Origin: Sphingomonas mucosissima
GTDB taxonomy: Bacteria > Pseudomonadota > Alphaproteobacteria > Sphingomonadales > Sphingomonadaceae
Length of the DNA stretch: 64,000 nucleotides
Assembly: GCF_002197665.1 (NCBI RefSeq)
Contig: NZ_NBBJ01000002.1
Location: forward strand, 1-64,000
Direction: 5' to 3'
Position 1 is the stretch's first letter, and each line of letters opens with the position of its first letter. The translations under genes were made by a program, and so were the position numbers. The notes under the pieces were generated by a model. The model was not told the DNA's origin. It made no database searches and saw only the letters and a program-made list of their open reading frames with translations. Shown in pieces: positions 56,597-64,000 of the stretch.

Positions 56597-57947
56597 GCTT
56601 TTCCATGCGACGATAGAGTGCGGCGCGCGACAGGCCCAGTTCGCTGGCGGCAAGCGTGATGTTGTAGCCGTGCTTGCGCAGCGCCTCTTCCACCAGCCGC
56701 CGCTCAACCCGATCAAGGTTCAGATCGGGTGCAGGCTGGGCAGGTTGCGGAACAGGCCGAAACATGCCCGGCTCCAGGCCGAGGTCTTCCGGTTCAAGCA
56801 TCTGGCGGGCCGAAAGAATGGTGGCCCGCTCAACCGCATGGCGCAGCGCGCGCACGTTGCCGGGCCAATTATGCGCGATCAGCGCGGCGCGCGCCGCATC
56901 GCTGAGCGACGGGCAGGGGCGGTCGTAGCGTGCGGCATAATGGCTCAGGAAATGCTCCGCGAGCTCAATCACGTCCTCCGGTCGCTCGGCCAGCGGGGGC
57001 AGGGCGATCTCCACCGTGTTGAGCCGATAGAGCAGATCCTGCCGGAATACCCGCTCGTCCATCAGCCGCTCGCGCGGCATGTTGGTCGCGGCGATCACGC
57101 GAATGTTGACCTTTACCGGCTTGTTCGCCCCCACCGGCGTCACTTGCCGCTGCTCCAGCGCGGTCAGCAACTTGGGTTGCAGATGAAGCGGCAGGTTGCC
57201 GATCTCGTCGAGAAACAGCGTGCCCCCGTCCGCCGCCTGGATGCGCCCGACCCGGTCCGTCTTGGCATCGGTGAATGCGCCTTTCACATGGCCGAACAGT
57301 TCGCTGTCGATCAGTTCGGTCGCGATCGCACCCAGATCCACCGTCTGCAGCACGTTCGCAGCACGCAGTGAGCGGGCGTGCAACTCGCGCGCAACGACTT
57401 CCTTGCCGGTCCCATTCTGGCCTAATATCAAGACGTTGGCATCGGTCGGCGCCGCACGCTCGATTAACGAATGCACCCGCGCCATTGCCGGTGAATGGCC
57501 CAGCAATGGAGACTTGGCGGTGGGCGAGGGCCGCGGCGCGCCAGCGGCAGTGCGCGATCGGCGCAGCGCAGCGGCCGTGCGCACGGTGGCAAGCAACCGG
57601 TCGTTCGACCAAGGCTTGGGCACGAAGTCGGTAGCCCCGCGCTTCATCGCCGCAACCGCCACGTGAACACCCGCGTGGGCGGTAATCATCACCACCACCA
57701 TTTCCGGGTCGATCGCGGTCAGCCGGTCTAGCCAGGCCAGCCCTTCGCTCGCATCGGTGGCGCCGCGCGCGAAATTCGCATCCAGCAGCACGACGTCCGG
57801 CGTCCGGCCCTCGATCTCGGGCAATGCCTCCTCGGGGCTTCGCGCTGTCACGATCTCCCGGAATAGCGGGCGCAGCAGCAAGCGCGCCGCCAATAGGATA
57901 TCGTCGTCATCGTCGACGATCACGCAGCGATTGAATTCAGGCCCCAT
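56586..57947 (-). CDS. NtrC-family sigma-54-dependent response regulator
   Basis: 453 residues. Receiver domain about 7-125 with acidic pocket DDDDD and phospho-acceptor Asp56. AAA+ domain about 146-370: Walker A GQNGTGKE (176-183), Walker B GGTLFLDEIGN, and RDLLYRLN-type sensor regions (FRQDLLYRLNTVEIALPPLA). The loop that touches sigma-54 reads GAFTDA (223-228) instead of GAFTGA. A Fis-type HTH closes the protein (KHGYNITLAASELGLSRAAL). It heads an operon with the kinase gene and is divergent from the efflux operon, whose start has a -24/-12 promoter, making that operon the obvious target. Confidence 0.92.
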   Translation of the reverse strand: MGPEFNRCVIVDDDDDILLAARLLLRPLFREIVTARSPEEALPEIEGRTPDVVLLDANFARGATDASEGLAWLDRLTAIDPEMVVVMITAHAGVHVAVAAMKRGATDFVPKPWSNDRLLATVRTAAALRRSRTAAGAPRPSPTAKSPLLGHSPAMARVHSLIERAAPTDANVLILGQNGTGKEVVARELHARSLRAANVLQTVDLGAIATELIDSELFGHVKGAFTDAKTDRVGRIQAADGGTLFLDEIGNLPLHLQPKLLTALEQRQVTPVGANKPVKVNIRVIAATNMPRERLMDERVFRQDLLYRLNTVEIALPPLAERPEDVIELAEHFLSHYAARYDRPCPSLSDAARAALIAHNWPGNVRALRHAVERATILSARQMLEPEDLGLEPGMFRPVPQPAQPAPDLNLDRVERRLVEEALRKHGYNITLAASELGLSRAALYRRMEKHGL

Positions 57948-58133
57948 CCCGTCCGTTCTCGTACAGTCACCGTTCGGCTTTGGACAATCAAGTCTCGTGC
58001 CAGCTCTATCAATCGACAGCTTTTCAACGTCTTGTGTGTTTTCGCCGTTTTATCGGCTCTGTGCATCGTCCTAAATCTTGGCGGCGGCGCCTTGAAGCTC
58101 GTATTTTTTCCAGCGCCCGACAGGGCCAAAGCC

Positions 58134-58148
58134 TGCGCCGCTGGCGCA
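58134..58148. promoter_or_regulatory. inverted repeat, possible enhancer site
   Basis: TGCGCC-GCT-GGCGCA is a perfect 6-bp inverted repeat located about 45 bp upstream of the -24 element. It could be a binding site for the divergent NtrC-type regulator. Classical enhancers usually lie farther upstream, so this is tentative. Confidence 0.35.
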
Positions 58149-58192
58149 TCGGTCGCGCCCACTTAGGCAGGTCGGAGCGGCGTTGCCGGCAT

Positions 58193-58210
58193 TTGGCACG
58201 CAGCCTGCAA
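58193..58210 (+). promoter_or_regulatory. sigma-54 (-24/-12) promoter of the efflux operon
   Basis: TTGGCACGCAGCCTGCAA fits the YTGGCACG-N4-TTGCW consensus with one deviation. The invariant GG (58195-58196) and GC (58207-58208) are separated by exactly 10 bases. The predicted start near 58220 would drive the small ORF and the HlyD-like, ATPase and permease genes. The divergent gene encodes a sigma-54 activator. Confidence 0.8.
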
Positions 58211-58221
58211 AACAGTCCGCC

Positions 58222-58371
58222 ATGACCCAAGCGCCCCTCGCCCGTTTGATGCTCCTGATAGCCATCGCGTTGGCCAGCGTTGCCCTCGTTAGGGCGCCGG
58301 ATAACGCTTCAACGCCCACGATCGCTCTGTCGCTCGCTACCCCGCACTTCAGCTTCTCGGTGGCGTTGTGA
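58222..58371 (+). CDS. putative 49-residue membrane or exported leader peptide
   Basis: The frame from the ATG at 58222 begins TQAPLARLMLLIAIALASVA, a single hydrophobic helix, and then a polar tail ending HFSFSVAL. It starts within a few bases of the predicted sigma-54 transcription start, so translation would be leaderless or nearly so, and it ends 40 nt before the HlyD-like gene. No family is recognised. It may be a small operon peptide or a chance frame. Confidence 0.35.
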   Translation: MTQAPLARLMLLIAIALASVALVRAPDNASTPTIALSLATPHFSFSVAL

Positions 58372-58411
58372 ACCGTCCGATTTCGCACATCCCTGTTCGG
58401 AAGTGGACGCG

Positions 58412-59737
58412 ATGAGCGTTCTTCGCATGCCGCAGGATCACGCGGCGGAGCCGCGCGCCGTATCGGGGAGCGGGATGGACCGTGTGGTCGCGCGCAAGCG
58501 GCTCCCCCGGGCATGGGTCATCGCCGGCGCCGTCGCCGCGCTCGTCGCCGCCGCTTTGCTGTTCTGGTGGCTGGCGCCGCGCCCGGGCACGCAATCGATT
58601 GCCGCTGATCGTCTGACAATCGCCGCCGTGCAGCGGGGCACGTTCGAGGATTACATCCCGCTACGCACGCGCGTCACGCCGCTGCTCACCGTCTATATCG
58701 ATGCGATCGAGGGCGGGCGGGTCGAGAAGGTGCTGGTGGAGGATGGCGCCATGTTGGCCAAGGGCCAGCCCATTGCCCTCCTTTCCAACGCCGAGCTTCA
58801 ACTGTCGACGCTCGCTCGTCAGACCGAAGTCGAGCAGCAGATCAACAACATGCGCTCTCAGGAATTGTCATTGGCGCAGACCCGCGTGCTGAACGATCGC
58901 GCCGTGCTCGAGGCGCAGCTGGCACTGGAAAAGGCGCAGCGGCAGTTCAACCGGGAGGCGCCGCTTGCCGCGCGCGGCTTTGTGGCGGGCCGTCAGTTCG
59001 AGGACACCGGCGATCAGCTGCGCTACGAGCGCCAGCGGTTCGCCGTGGTGCGCCAAGGGCGTAGTACGGATGATAAGCTGCAACGCAGCCAGCTGGCGCA
59101 GCAGCGTGCCTCCACCGCCTCGCTTCAGGCCGGGCTGGAGCTGGCCCGCGCCAATCTCGACGCGCTGAACCTGCGCGCGCCGGTCGCGGGGCAGCTATCG
59201 GGCTTTTCGATCCAGGTCGGGCAATCCATGTCGCGTGGCGAGCGGATCGGCCAGATCGACTCGCCCGGCCGCAACAAGCTGCAAGCCGGCGTGGATGAAT
59301 TCTTCCTCGGCCGTGTCGAGGTCGGCCAAAAGGCGCGGATCGATGCCGGCAATCGCACCCATATGGCGCGCGTCACCAAGATCTTCCCGCAGGTTCAGAA
59401 CGGTCAGTTCCAGATCGAGCTTCAGTTCGTAAGCGCCGAGCCCGAGCGGTTGCAGCGCGGCCAGACCGTACAGGCGCGGCTGACGCTTAGCGACCCGGCA
59501 CCGGCGCTGCTCATTCCCAATGGTGCCTTCTACAACGACACTGGCGGTGCCTGGGTCTTCGTGGTCGCGCCCGATGGCCGCTCCGCGATGAAGCGGCAGG
59601 TGCGGCTTGGCCGCCGCAACAATGATCATGTCGAGGTGCTCGACGGGCTCACCGCCGGTGAGCGCGTGATCACCTCACCCTACACCGGGTTCGCCGACAA
59701 GGACGCGCTCGATCTCACCCAAGGAAAGGATGTTTGA
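58412..59737 (+). CDS. HlyD/MacA-family periplasmic adaptor subunit
   Basis: 441 residues from the ATG at 58412. A single N-terminal membrane anchor (AWVIAGAVAALVAAALLFWW) is followed by a biotinyl-lipoyl-like half (VYIDAIEGGRVEKVLVEDGA), a long coiled coil (about 140-245, including VEQQINNMRSQELSLAQTRV), the second lipoyl half (LNLRAPVAGQLSGFSIQVGQ) and a beta-barrel (about 300-400). It bridges the inner-membrane ABC permease and an outer-membrane channel. The stop overlaps the next start (TGATG), so it is coupled to the ATPase. Transcription likely begins at the sigma-54 promoter upstream. No outer-membrane channel gene is adjacent. Confidence 0.9.
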   Translation: MSVLRMPQDHAAEPRAVSGSGMDRVVARKRLPRAWVIAGAVAALVAAALLFWWLAPRPGTQSIAADRLTIAAVQRGTFEDYIPLRTRVTPLLTVYIDAIEGGRVEKVLVEDGAMLAKGQPIALLSNAELQLSTLARQTEVEQQINNMRSQELSLAQTRVLNDRAVLEAQLALEKAQRQFNREAPLAARGFVAGRQFEDTGDQLRYERQRFAVVRQGRSTDDKLQRSQLAQQRASTASLQAGLELARANLDALNLRAPVAGQLSGFSIQVGQSMSRGERIGQIDSPGRNKLQAGVDEFFLGRVEVGQKARIDAGNRTHMARVTKIFPQVQNGQFQIELQFVSAEPERLQRGQTVQARLTLSDPAPALLIPNGAFYNDTGGAWVFVVAPDGRSAMKRQVRLGRRNNDHVEVLDGLTAGERVITSPYTGFADKDALDLTQGKDV

Positions 59738-60417
59738 TGCTCCGGATGCGTGACGTGGCGCGGCTGTACCGCACCGACAGCGTCGAGACGGTGGCGCTGG
59801 ACGGGATCGACCTGGACATCGCCTCCGGGGAGTTCGTCGCCATCATGGGCCCGTCGGGCTGCGGCAAGTCGACCCTGCTGAACGTCGTCGGCCTGCTCGA
59901 TAGCCCGACGAGCGGCTCTTACGTCTTCGACGGCACCGAGGTCGCAGCGCTGGGCGAGGCGAAGCTCGCGGCATTTCGCAAGGCGAACATTGGCTTCATC
60001 TTTCAGAGCTTCAACCTCGTCGACGAACTGACCGTCCGCGACAACATCGAGCTCGCGCTCCTCTACCACGACGTGTCCGCGAAGGAGCGGCGCACCCGAA
60101 CGGACGAGGTGATGGACCGGGTAGGCATCGCACATCGCGCGCGTCATCGCCCCAGCCAGCTTTCCGGCGGTCAGCAGCAGCGGGTCGCGGTTGCCCGCGC
60201 CCTGGTGGCGGCGCCCAAGCTGATCCTTGCGGACGAGCCGACCGGCAATCTCGACACCAATCATGGTGAGGAAGTGATGCGCATGCTCCAGCAGTTGAAC
60301 GGTGAAGGCTCCACGATCGTGATGGTCACCCACTCGCCCGCGCATGCCGATTACGCGAGCCGCGTGGTCAACATGCTGGACGGTCGCATTCTCCAGGAAC
60401 GTCGTCGCGCTGCTTGA
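59737..60417 (+). CDS. MacB/LolD-type ABC ATPase
   Basis: 226 residues from the ATG at 59737 (AAGGAAAGG upstream), the length of stand-alone LolD/MacB-type ATPases. Walker A GPSGCGKST (about 38-46), Q-loop in FIFQSFNLVDELTVRDNIEL, signature LSGGQQQR, Walker B LILADEPTGNLD and H-loop VMVTHSP are complete. It energises the permease encoded 54 nt downstream. This ATPase type drives mechanotransmission by FtsX-fold permeases instead of classical channel transport. Confidence 0.93.
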   Translation: MLRMRDVARLYRTDSVETVALDGIDLDIASGEFVAIMGPSGCGKSTLLNVVGLLDSPTSGSYVFDGTEVAALGEAKLAAFRKANIGFIFQSFNLVDELTVRDNIELALLYHDVSAKERRTRTDEVMDRVGIAHRARHRPSQLSGGQQQRVAVARALVAAPKLILADEPTGNLDTNHGEEVMRMLQQLNGEGSTIVMVTHSPAHADYASRVVNMLDGRILQERRRAA

Positions 60418-60471
60418 AGGCGCCCGTTCCTCTCATCCAGCCTGTCGGACCCGCCTAGGAGGCGCCCTGCC

Positions 60472-62967
60472 ATGTGGCGAAACTATCTTACCGTTTCGAT
60501 CAACGCTCTGGCCAAGAACCGCGTTTATTCGATCATCAACTTGCTGGGCCTGGCGATCGGCATGGCCGCCTGCCTGTTGATCCTGGCTTTCATCCGCTAT
60601 GAAACCAGCTTCGATCGCTGGGTACGGGGCGGCGAGAACACCTATCAGCTACAAACCTATTTCCCCAACCCGCGGGACGGACCGCCATTTTTCCTGCAAA
60701 TGGCGAGCTATGTCGCCGAGGAGCGGATCAAGAAGGATTTCCCGCAGGTCGAAAGCACCGTGTACTTGCTCGCGGGCAGCCCCACGATCGTCAAGGACGG
60801 GCAGGTCACGACGGCGAAGGATTATCTGGTCGCCAACGGCGATCTGCTGTCGGTCATCGACCTGCCGGTGCTGCGGGGGTCGAAGACGGCGCTCAATGCG
60901 CCGGACACCGCCATCCTGACCCGCTCGGAAGCGGTGCGGCAGTTCGGCACCGACGACGTGGTCGGCCGCACCATGAGCCTCATTCAAAAGGGCAAGACTT
61001 ACGATTACCGCATCAACGCAGTTGTCGCGGATCTGCCGAAAAACTCGCACCTGAAGATCAATGCCGTCGTGCGCCGCGATTTCCCCTCTTATTTCGCGCA
61101 GGAGCGGGAGTTCCTGACGTGCTGGGGCTGCCAGTCTGGCTGGGTCTATGTGAAGCTGAAGCCGGGCAGCAATGCCGACGCCATCAACGCGCAGATGCCC
61201 GCCTGGGAAAAGCGCAACATCCCCGATGAAAACTTTGGCGGTGGCCGCTTCAACGCAGGGGATGAAGCCGATTGGAAATTGCTGCCGATCGCTGACGTGC
61301 ACCTGGGAAAAGCGCAGGCGGGCGCAATGACGCCCGGCAACGATCGCGGGACGATCGCAACCTTTGCCGTCATCGCGATCCTGATTCTCAGCATGGCGGT
61401 GGTGAACTTCACCAACCTGGCCACCGCGCGTGCCGGCAAGCGCGCGCGTGAGGTGGCGCTGCGCAAGGTGCTCGGCGCCACGCGCAAGCAGCTCATCGGC
61501 CAGTTCGTCGGTGAATCCTTGCTCGTTGCGCTGATCGCGGTAGTGATCGCGCTCGCCTTGTCGGAGCTGCTGATCCGGCCGTTCGCCTCCTTCCTGGATG
61601 CCGATCTTACCTTTGGCTATTTTGGCGAGAGCGGCATGCTCCTCCCGGCGTTGGCGCTGGTGGTAATTGTCGGTTTGCTGGGCGGGCTCTACCCCGCCTT
61701 CTTCCTCTCGCGGTTCCAGCCGGCCAGCGTGCTGAAGGCCAACAAATCCTCTGCCGAGACGCCGGGCAGCGGGCGGTTGCGCAGTATCCTGGTCATCGGG
61801 CAGTTCGCGATTTCGATCGCGCTCATCATCTGCACAGCGATCGTGTACGGCCAGACGGTGTACGCGCGGTCGGTCGACCCCGGGTACAAGCGTGATCACA
61901 TCCTTCAGGTCGAAAATCTGAGCCGCTATCAGCTGATCGGTCGCGGTGAGCAGCTGGTGGAGCGCATGAAGCGCGTGCCGGGCGTGGTTGCAGTGGGCCG
62001 TACGGACATCGGCGTCGCCACGACGAACAACAGCAACACGGGCGTTCTGGTACCCGGCCGTTCGGAGCCGGTTACGCTAGGCCGCTATCGCGTGGACACA
62101 GGGTTCCGCGATGCCATGGGGCTGGATGTCGTTGCCGGCCGCTGGTTCGACCCCGCCCGTCCCATGGACGACCAGACTCTCACGTTTCCCGAGACTCCTG
62201 AGCAAACCCGCGCGCTTGTTGCCCGCGGGGCCAACGTCGTGATCAACGAATTCGCCGCGCGTAAACTGGGCGCCCGCACCCCGCAAGAGATCATCGGCAA
62301 GACCTTTGGGCTGGGCATTTCTGCTGACAGTGGACCGATGCCGGTCACGGTGGTTGGTGTGGTGAAGGATTCGCGCTTCCGTTCGGTACGCGATCCGCTG
62401 GATCCGATCGTGTTCCTCGGTACCCGCGAAGGGACGACCCACATGGTGATCCGCTACGACGGCGATCCCGCTGCGGTTCGCGCCGGTGTTGAACGGGTCT
62501 GGAAACAGGCGGTCAGCGACGTGCCCTTTGAAGCGCAGTTCAGCGACGCGATCGTCGAGGATCTGTACAAGGCGGAGGAGCGCCGCGCGCAGATATTCGC
62601 CGGTTTCGCGATCCTTGCCGTCGTGATCGCCTGCCTCGGCCTGTTCGGCCTTGCTGCCTTCACGGCGGAGCGGCGGACCAAGGAGATCGGCATTCGGAAG
62701 GTCCTTGGCGCCCGCACGCTTGATATCGTGCGGCTGCTGGTCTGGCAGTTCAGCCGGCCTGTGCTGGTCGCCAATCTCCTCGCCTGGCCAGTCGCCTGGT
62801 GGGTGATGCGTGACTGGCTGAACAGCTTCGACACCCGCATGGCGCTGACACCCGTGCCATTCCTGCTGGCGGGTGCGTTGGCGCTGACGATCGCCGTTGT
62901 CACGATCGCTGGGCACGCTTTCAAGGTGGCACGGGCCAATCCGATCAAGGCGCTGCGATACGAATAA
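60472..62967 (+). CDS. MacB/FtsX-fold ABC permease with two periplasmic domains
   Basis: 831 residues behind AGGAGG. It contains two repeats of the FtsX permease unit: helix at about 20-41 (IINLLGLAIGMAACLLILAF), a MacB_PCD-type periplasmic domain (about 45-275), three helices (about 285-420), another helix (about 440-460), a second periplasmic domain (about 465-690) and three terminal helices. Signature phrases are TNLATARAGKRAREVALRKV and TAERRTKEIGIRKVLGARTL. It belongs to the double-unit group common in Bacteroidetes and sphingomonads. With the upstream ATPase and adaptor genes it forms a MacAB-like efflux or stress exporter controlled by the divergent two-component system. Confidence 0.92.
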   Translation: MWRNYLTVSINALAKNRVYSIINLLGLAIGMAACLLILAFIRYETSFDRWVRGGENTYQLQTYFPNPRDGPPFFLQMASYVAEERIKKDFPQVESTVYLLAGSPTIVKDGQVTTAKDYLVANGDLLSVIDLPVLRGSKTALNAPDTAILTRSEAVRQFGTDDVVGRTMSLIQKGKTYDYRINAVVADLPKNSHLKINAVVRRDFPSYFAQEREFLTCWGCQSGWVYVKLKPGSNADAINAQMPAWEKRNIPDENFGGGRFNAGDEADWKLLPIADVHLGKAQAGAMTPGNDRGTIATFAVIAILILSMAVVNFTNLATARAGKRAREVALRKVLGATRKQLIGQFVGESLLVALIAVVIALALSELLIRPFASFLDADLTFGYFGESGMLLPALALVVIVGLLGGLYPAFFLSRFQPASVLKANKSSAETPGSGRLRSILVIGQFAISIALIICTAIVYGQTVYARSVDPGYKRDHILQVENLSRYQLIGRGEQLVERMKRVPGVVAVGRTDIGVATTNNSNTGVLVPGRSEPVTLGRYRVDTGFRDAMGLDVVAGRWFDPARPMDDQTLTFPETPEQTRALVARGANVVINEFAARKLGARTPQEIIGKTFGLGISADSGPMPVTVVGVVKDSRFRSVRDPLDPIVFLGTREGTTHMVIRYDGDPAAVRAGVERVWKQAVSDVPFEAQFSDAIVEDLYKAEERRAQIFAGFAILAVVIACLGLFGLAAFTAERRTKEIGIRKVLGARTLDIVRLLVWQFSRPVLVANLLAWPVAWWVMRDWLNSFDTRMALTPVPFLLAGALALTIAVVTIAGHAFKVARANPIKALRYE

Positions 62968-63048
62968 GCGCGGGGGAGAAGGGCGCTGCGGGCAGTCACG
63001 CCTGAAACGGGGGTGACGAGGGCAGCGGCCGCCGCGTAAGCAGGAGGG

Positions 63049-64000
63049 ATGCGGCACCGTCTCCCCCCGTCGATCCTGCGCGAATATGATATCCGCGGCA
63101 CTGTCGGCCGAACGTTGGACGCGGCGGACGCAACGGCGATCGGGCGGGCCTTTGGATCGATTGTCCGAAGGGGCGGGGGCCGGCGGGTCGTCGTTGGCCG
63201 TGACGGCCGCCTCTCCTCGCCGACGCTTGAGGCGGCGCTGGTCGAGGGCCTGTGTGCTGCGGGCATCGATGTCGTGCGGATCGGGGTCGGCCCATCCCCC
63301 ATGCTTTACCATGCCGAGCGCCACCTCGACGTGGATGGCGGCATCCAAGTGACGGGAAGCCATAATCCGCGCGATGACAATGGCTTCAAGATGGTGCTCG
63401 GCCATCGGCCGTTCTTCGGATCAGACATCACGGCACTGGCGGCGCTTTCGGAGAAGGGCGATGTGGAGAGCGGCGCTGGGCGCGTCAGCGACGCCGAAAC
63501 GCTCATCGAGTACGTCGCCAGGCTGGTCGAGGGTGACAGCCTCGCGGCGCTGCGCATCGGCTGGGATGCGGGCAACGGTGCCGCCGGACCCGCCGTCGAG
63601 CGCCTCGTTCAGCTGCTGCCGGGTGAGCATCACCTGTTGTTCACCCAGGTGGACGGCAACTTTCCCAACCATCACCCCGATCCTACCGAAGAATCGAACC
63701 TTGCCGATTTGAAGGCGCTGGTCGCCCGGGAAAAGCTCGATTTTGGTGTGGCTTTTGACGGAGATGGCGACCGGATCGGTGCGGTCGACGGCGAAGGTCG
63801 CGTGATCGCCGGCGATCAGCTGCTTTCCATTCTCGCGGAGCCTGTCCTCCGCCAGCGGCCCGGCGCGGCGATCGTCGCGGATGTGAAGGCGAGTGCCACC
63901 TTGTTCGACCGGATCGCCGAACTGGGCGGACGGCCGATGATGTGGAAAAGTGGCCACAGCAACATCAAAACCATGATGCACGAGGTCGGTGCCCCACTCG
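63049..64000 (+). CDS. phosphomannomutase/phosphoglucomutase, partial at window edge
   Basis: 317 residues are visible before the window ends. The N-terminus reads PSILREYDIRGTVGRTLDAA, the phosphoserine loop is GGIQVTGSHNPRDDNGFKMV and the metal site is FGVAFDGDGDRIGAVD, all diagnostic of the alpha-D-phosphohexomutase family. It interconverts hexose 1- and 6-phosphates for nucleotide-sugar and polysaccharide synthesis. AGGAGGG abuts the ATG at 63049, closer than usual, yet no other start keeps the family N-terminus. It lies 81 bp after the permease gene and is probably separate. Confidence 0.92.
   Translation, partial: MRHRLPPSILREYDIRGTVGRTLDAADATAIGRAFGSIVRRGGGRRVVVGRDGRLSSPTLEAALVEGLCAAGIDVVRIGVGPSPMLYHAERHLDVDGGIQVTGSHNPRDDNGFKMVLGHRPFFGSDITALAALSEKGDVESGAGRVSDAETLIEYVARLVEGDSLAALRIGWDAGNGAAGPAVERLVQLLPGEHHLLFTQVDGNFPNHHPDPTEESNLADLKALVAREKLDFGVAFDGDGDRIGAVDGEGRVIAGDQLLSILAEPVLRQRPGAAIVADVKASATLFDRIAELGGRPMMWKSGHSNIKTMMHEVGAPL

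Overview
The window looks like chromosomal DNA of a sphingomonad (Alphaproteobacteria, Sphingomonas-like). The basis is the high GC content, three TonB-dependent receptors, Tat-type signal peptides on sugar enzymes, a vgr-related/DUF4157-like protein, a small acidic protein ending in a DETLDESFPASDPPA-type tail, and translationally coupled operons with 1-11 nt overlaps. No ribosomal RNA or phylogenetic marker is present, so the genus is an inference.

Bases 47-15302 are a decaying integrated element. It sits in the 3' end of an initiator tRNA-Met gene and is bounded by a perfect 26-bp direct repeat (102-127 and 15277-15302). The tRNA's own terminator is stranded beyond the right repeat at 15305-15339. 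At the left end is a large serine recombinase that reads antisense into the tRNA but carries a frameshift. Cargo: XRE and TetR regulators, an alpha/beta-hydrolase remnant fused to the last 18 codons of rtcB, an intact rtcA, a lipoprotein plus HEVMH-motif gene pair, an ABC exporter, a TfoX-domain protein, a 5'-truncated RTX-type extracellular nuclease and a broken tyrosine recombinase.

Bases 15.5-16.5 kb hold a degraded phosphatidylserine decarboxylase and a HTH-only LuxR regulator. From 16.7 to 35.9 kb lies a carbohydrate/aldonate locus. It encodes a GntP gluconate permease, a FadR-type GntR regulator, gluconokinase, two paralogous ~1000-aa secreted proteins (double pectate-lyase-like beta-helix plus an SMP-30/gluconolactonase-like C-terminal domain) flanking a TonB receptor, a Tat-exported SMP-30 lactonase overlapping a Tat-exported glucose-fructose-oxidoreductase-like enzyme, a PHP-type metallohydrolase, a second TonB receptor and a small Cys-containing protein. 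Read together they suggest outer-membrane glycan capture, periplasmic hydrolysis, oxidation to aldonolactone, lactone opening, aldonate import and phosphorylation. This assembly is the best candidate in the window for an undescribed system.

Bases 36-52.4 kb are mixed housekeeping and accessory genes: a GT83/ArnT-like glycosyltransferase, a lipocalin-like protein, aldehyde and alcohol dehydrogenases, a PepSY membrane protein operon behind a Fur-box-like site, a stress protein, SLC13 and DctA transporters, TetR, a VOC protein and a third TonB receptor. At 52.5-55.2 kb an acyl-CoA-ligase-like enzyme is fused through a membrane segment to a DUF4336-like domain. From 55.3 to 63 kb a sigma-54 two-component system (with a GAFTDA instead of GAFTGA motif) is divergent from an efflux operon (HlyD-like, MacB-like ATPase, MacB/FtsX-like permease) preceded by a near-consensus -24/-12 promoter at 58193-58210. 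A phosphomannomutase/phosphoglucomutase gene runs off the right edge.
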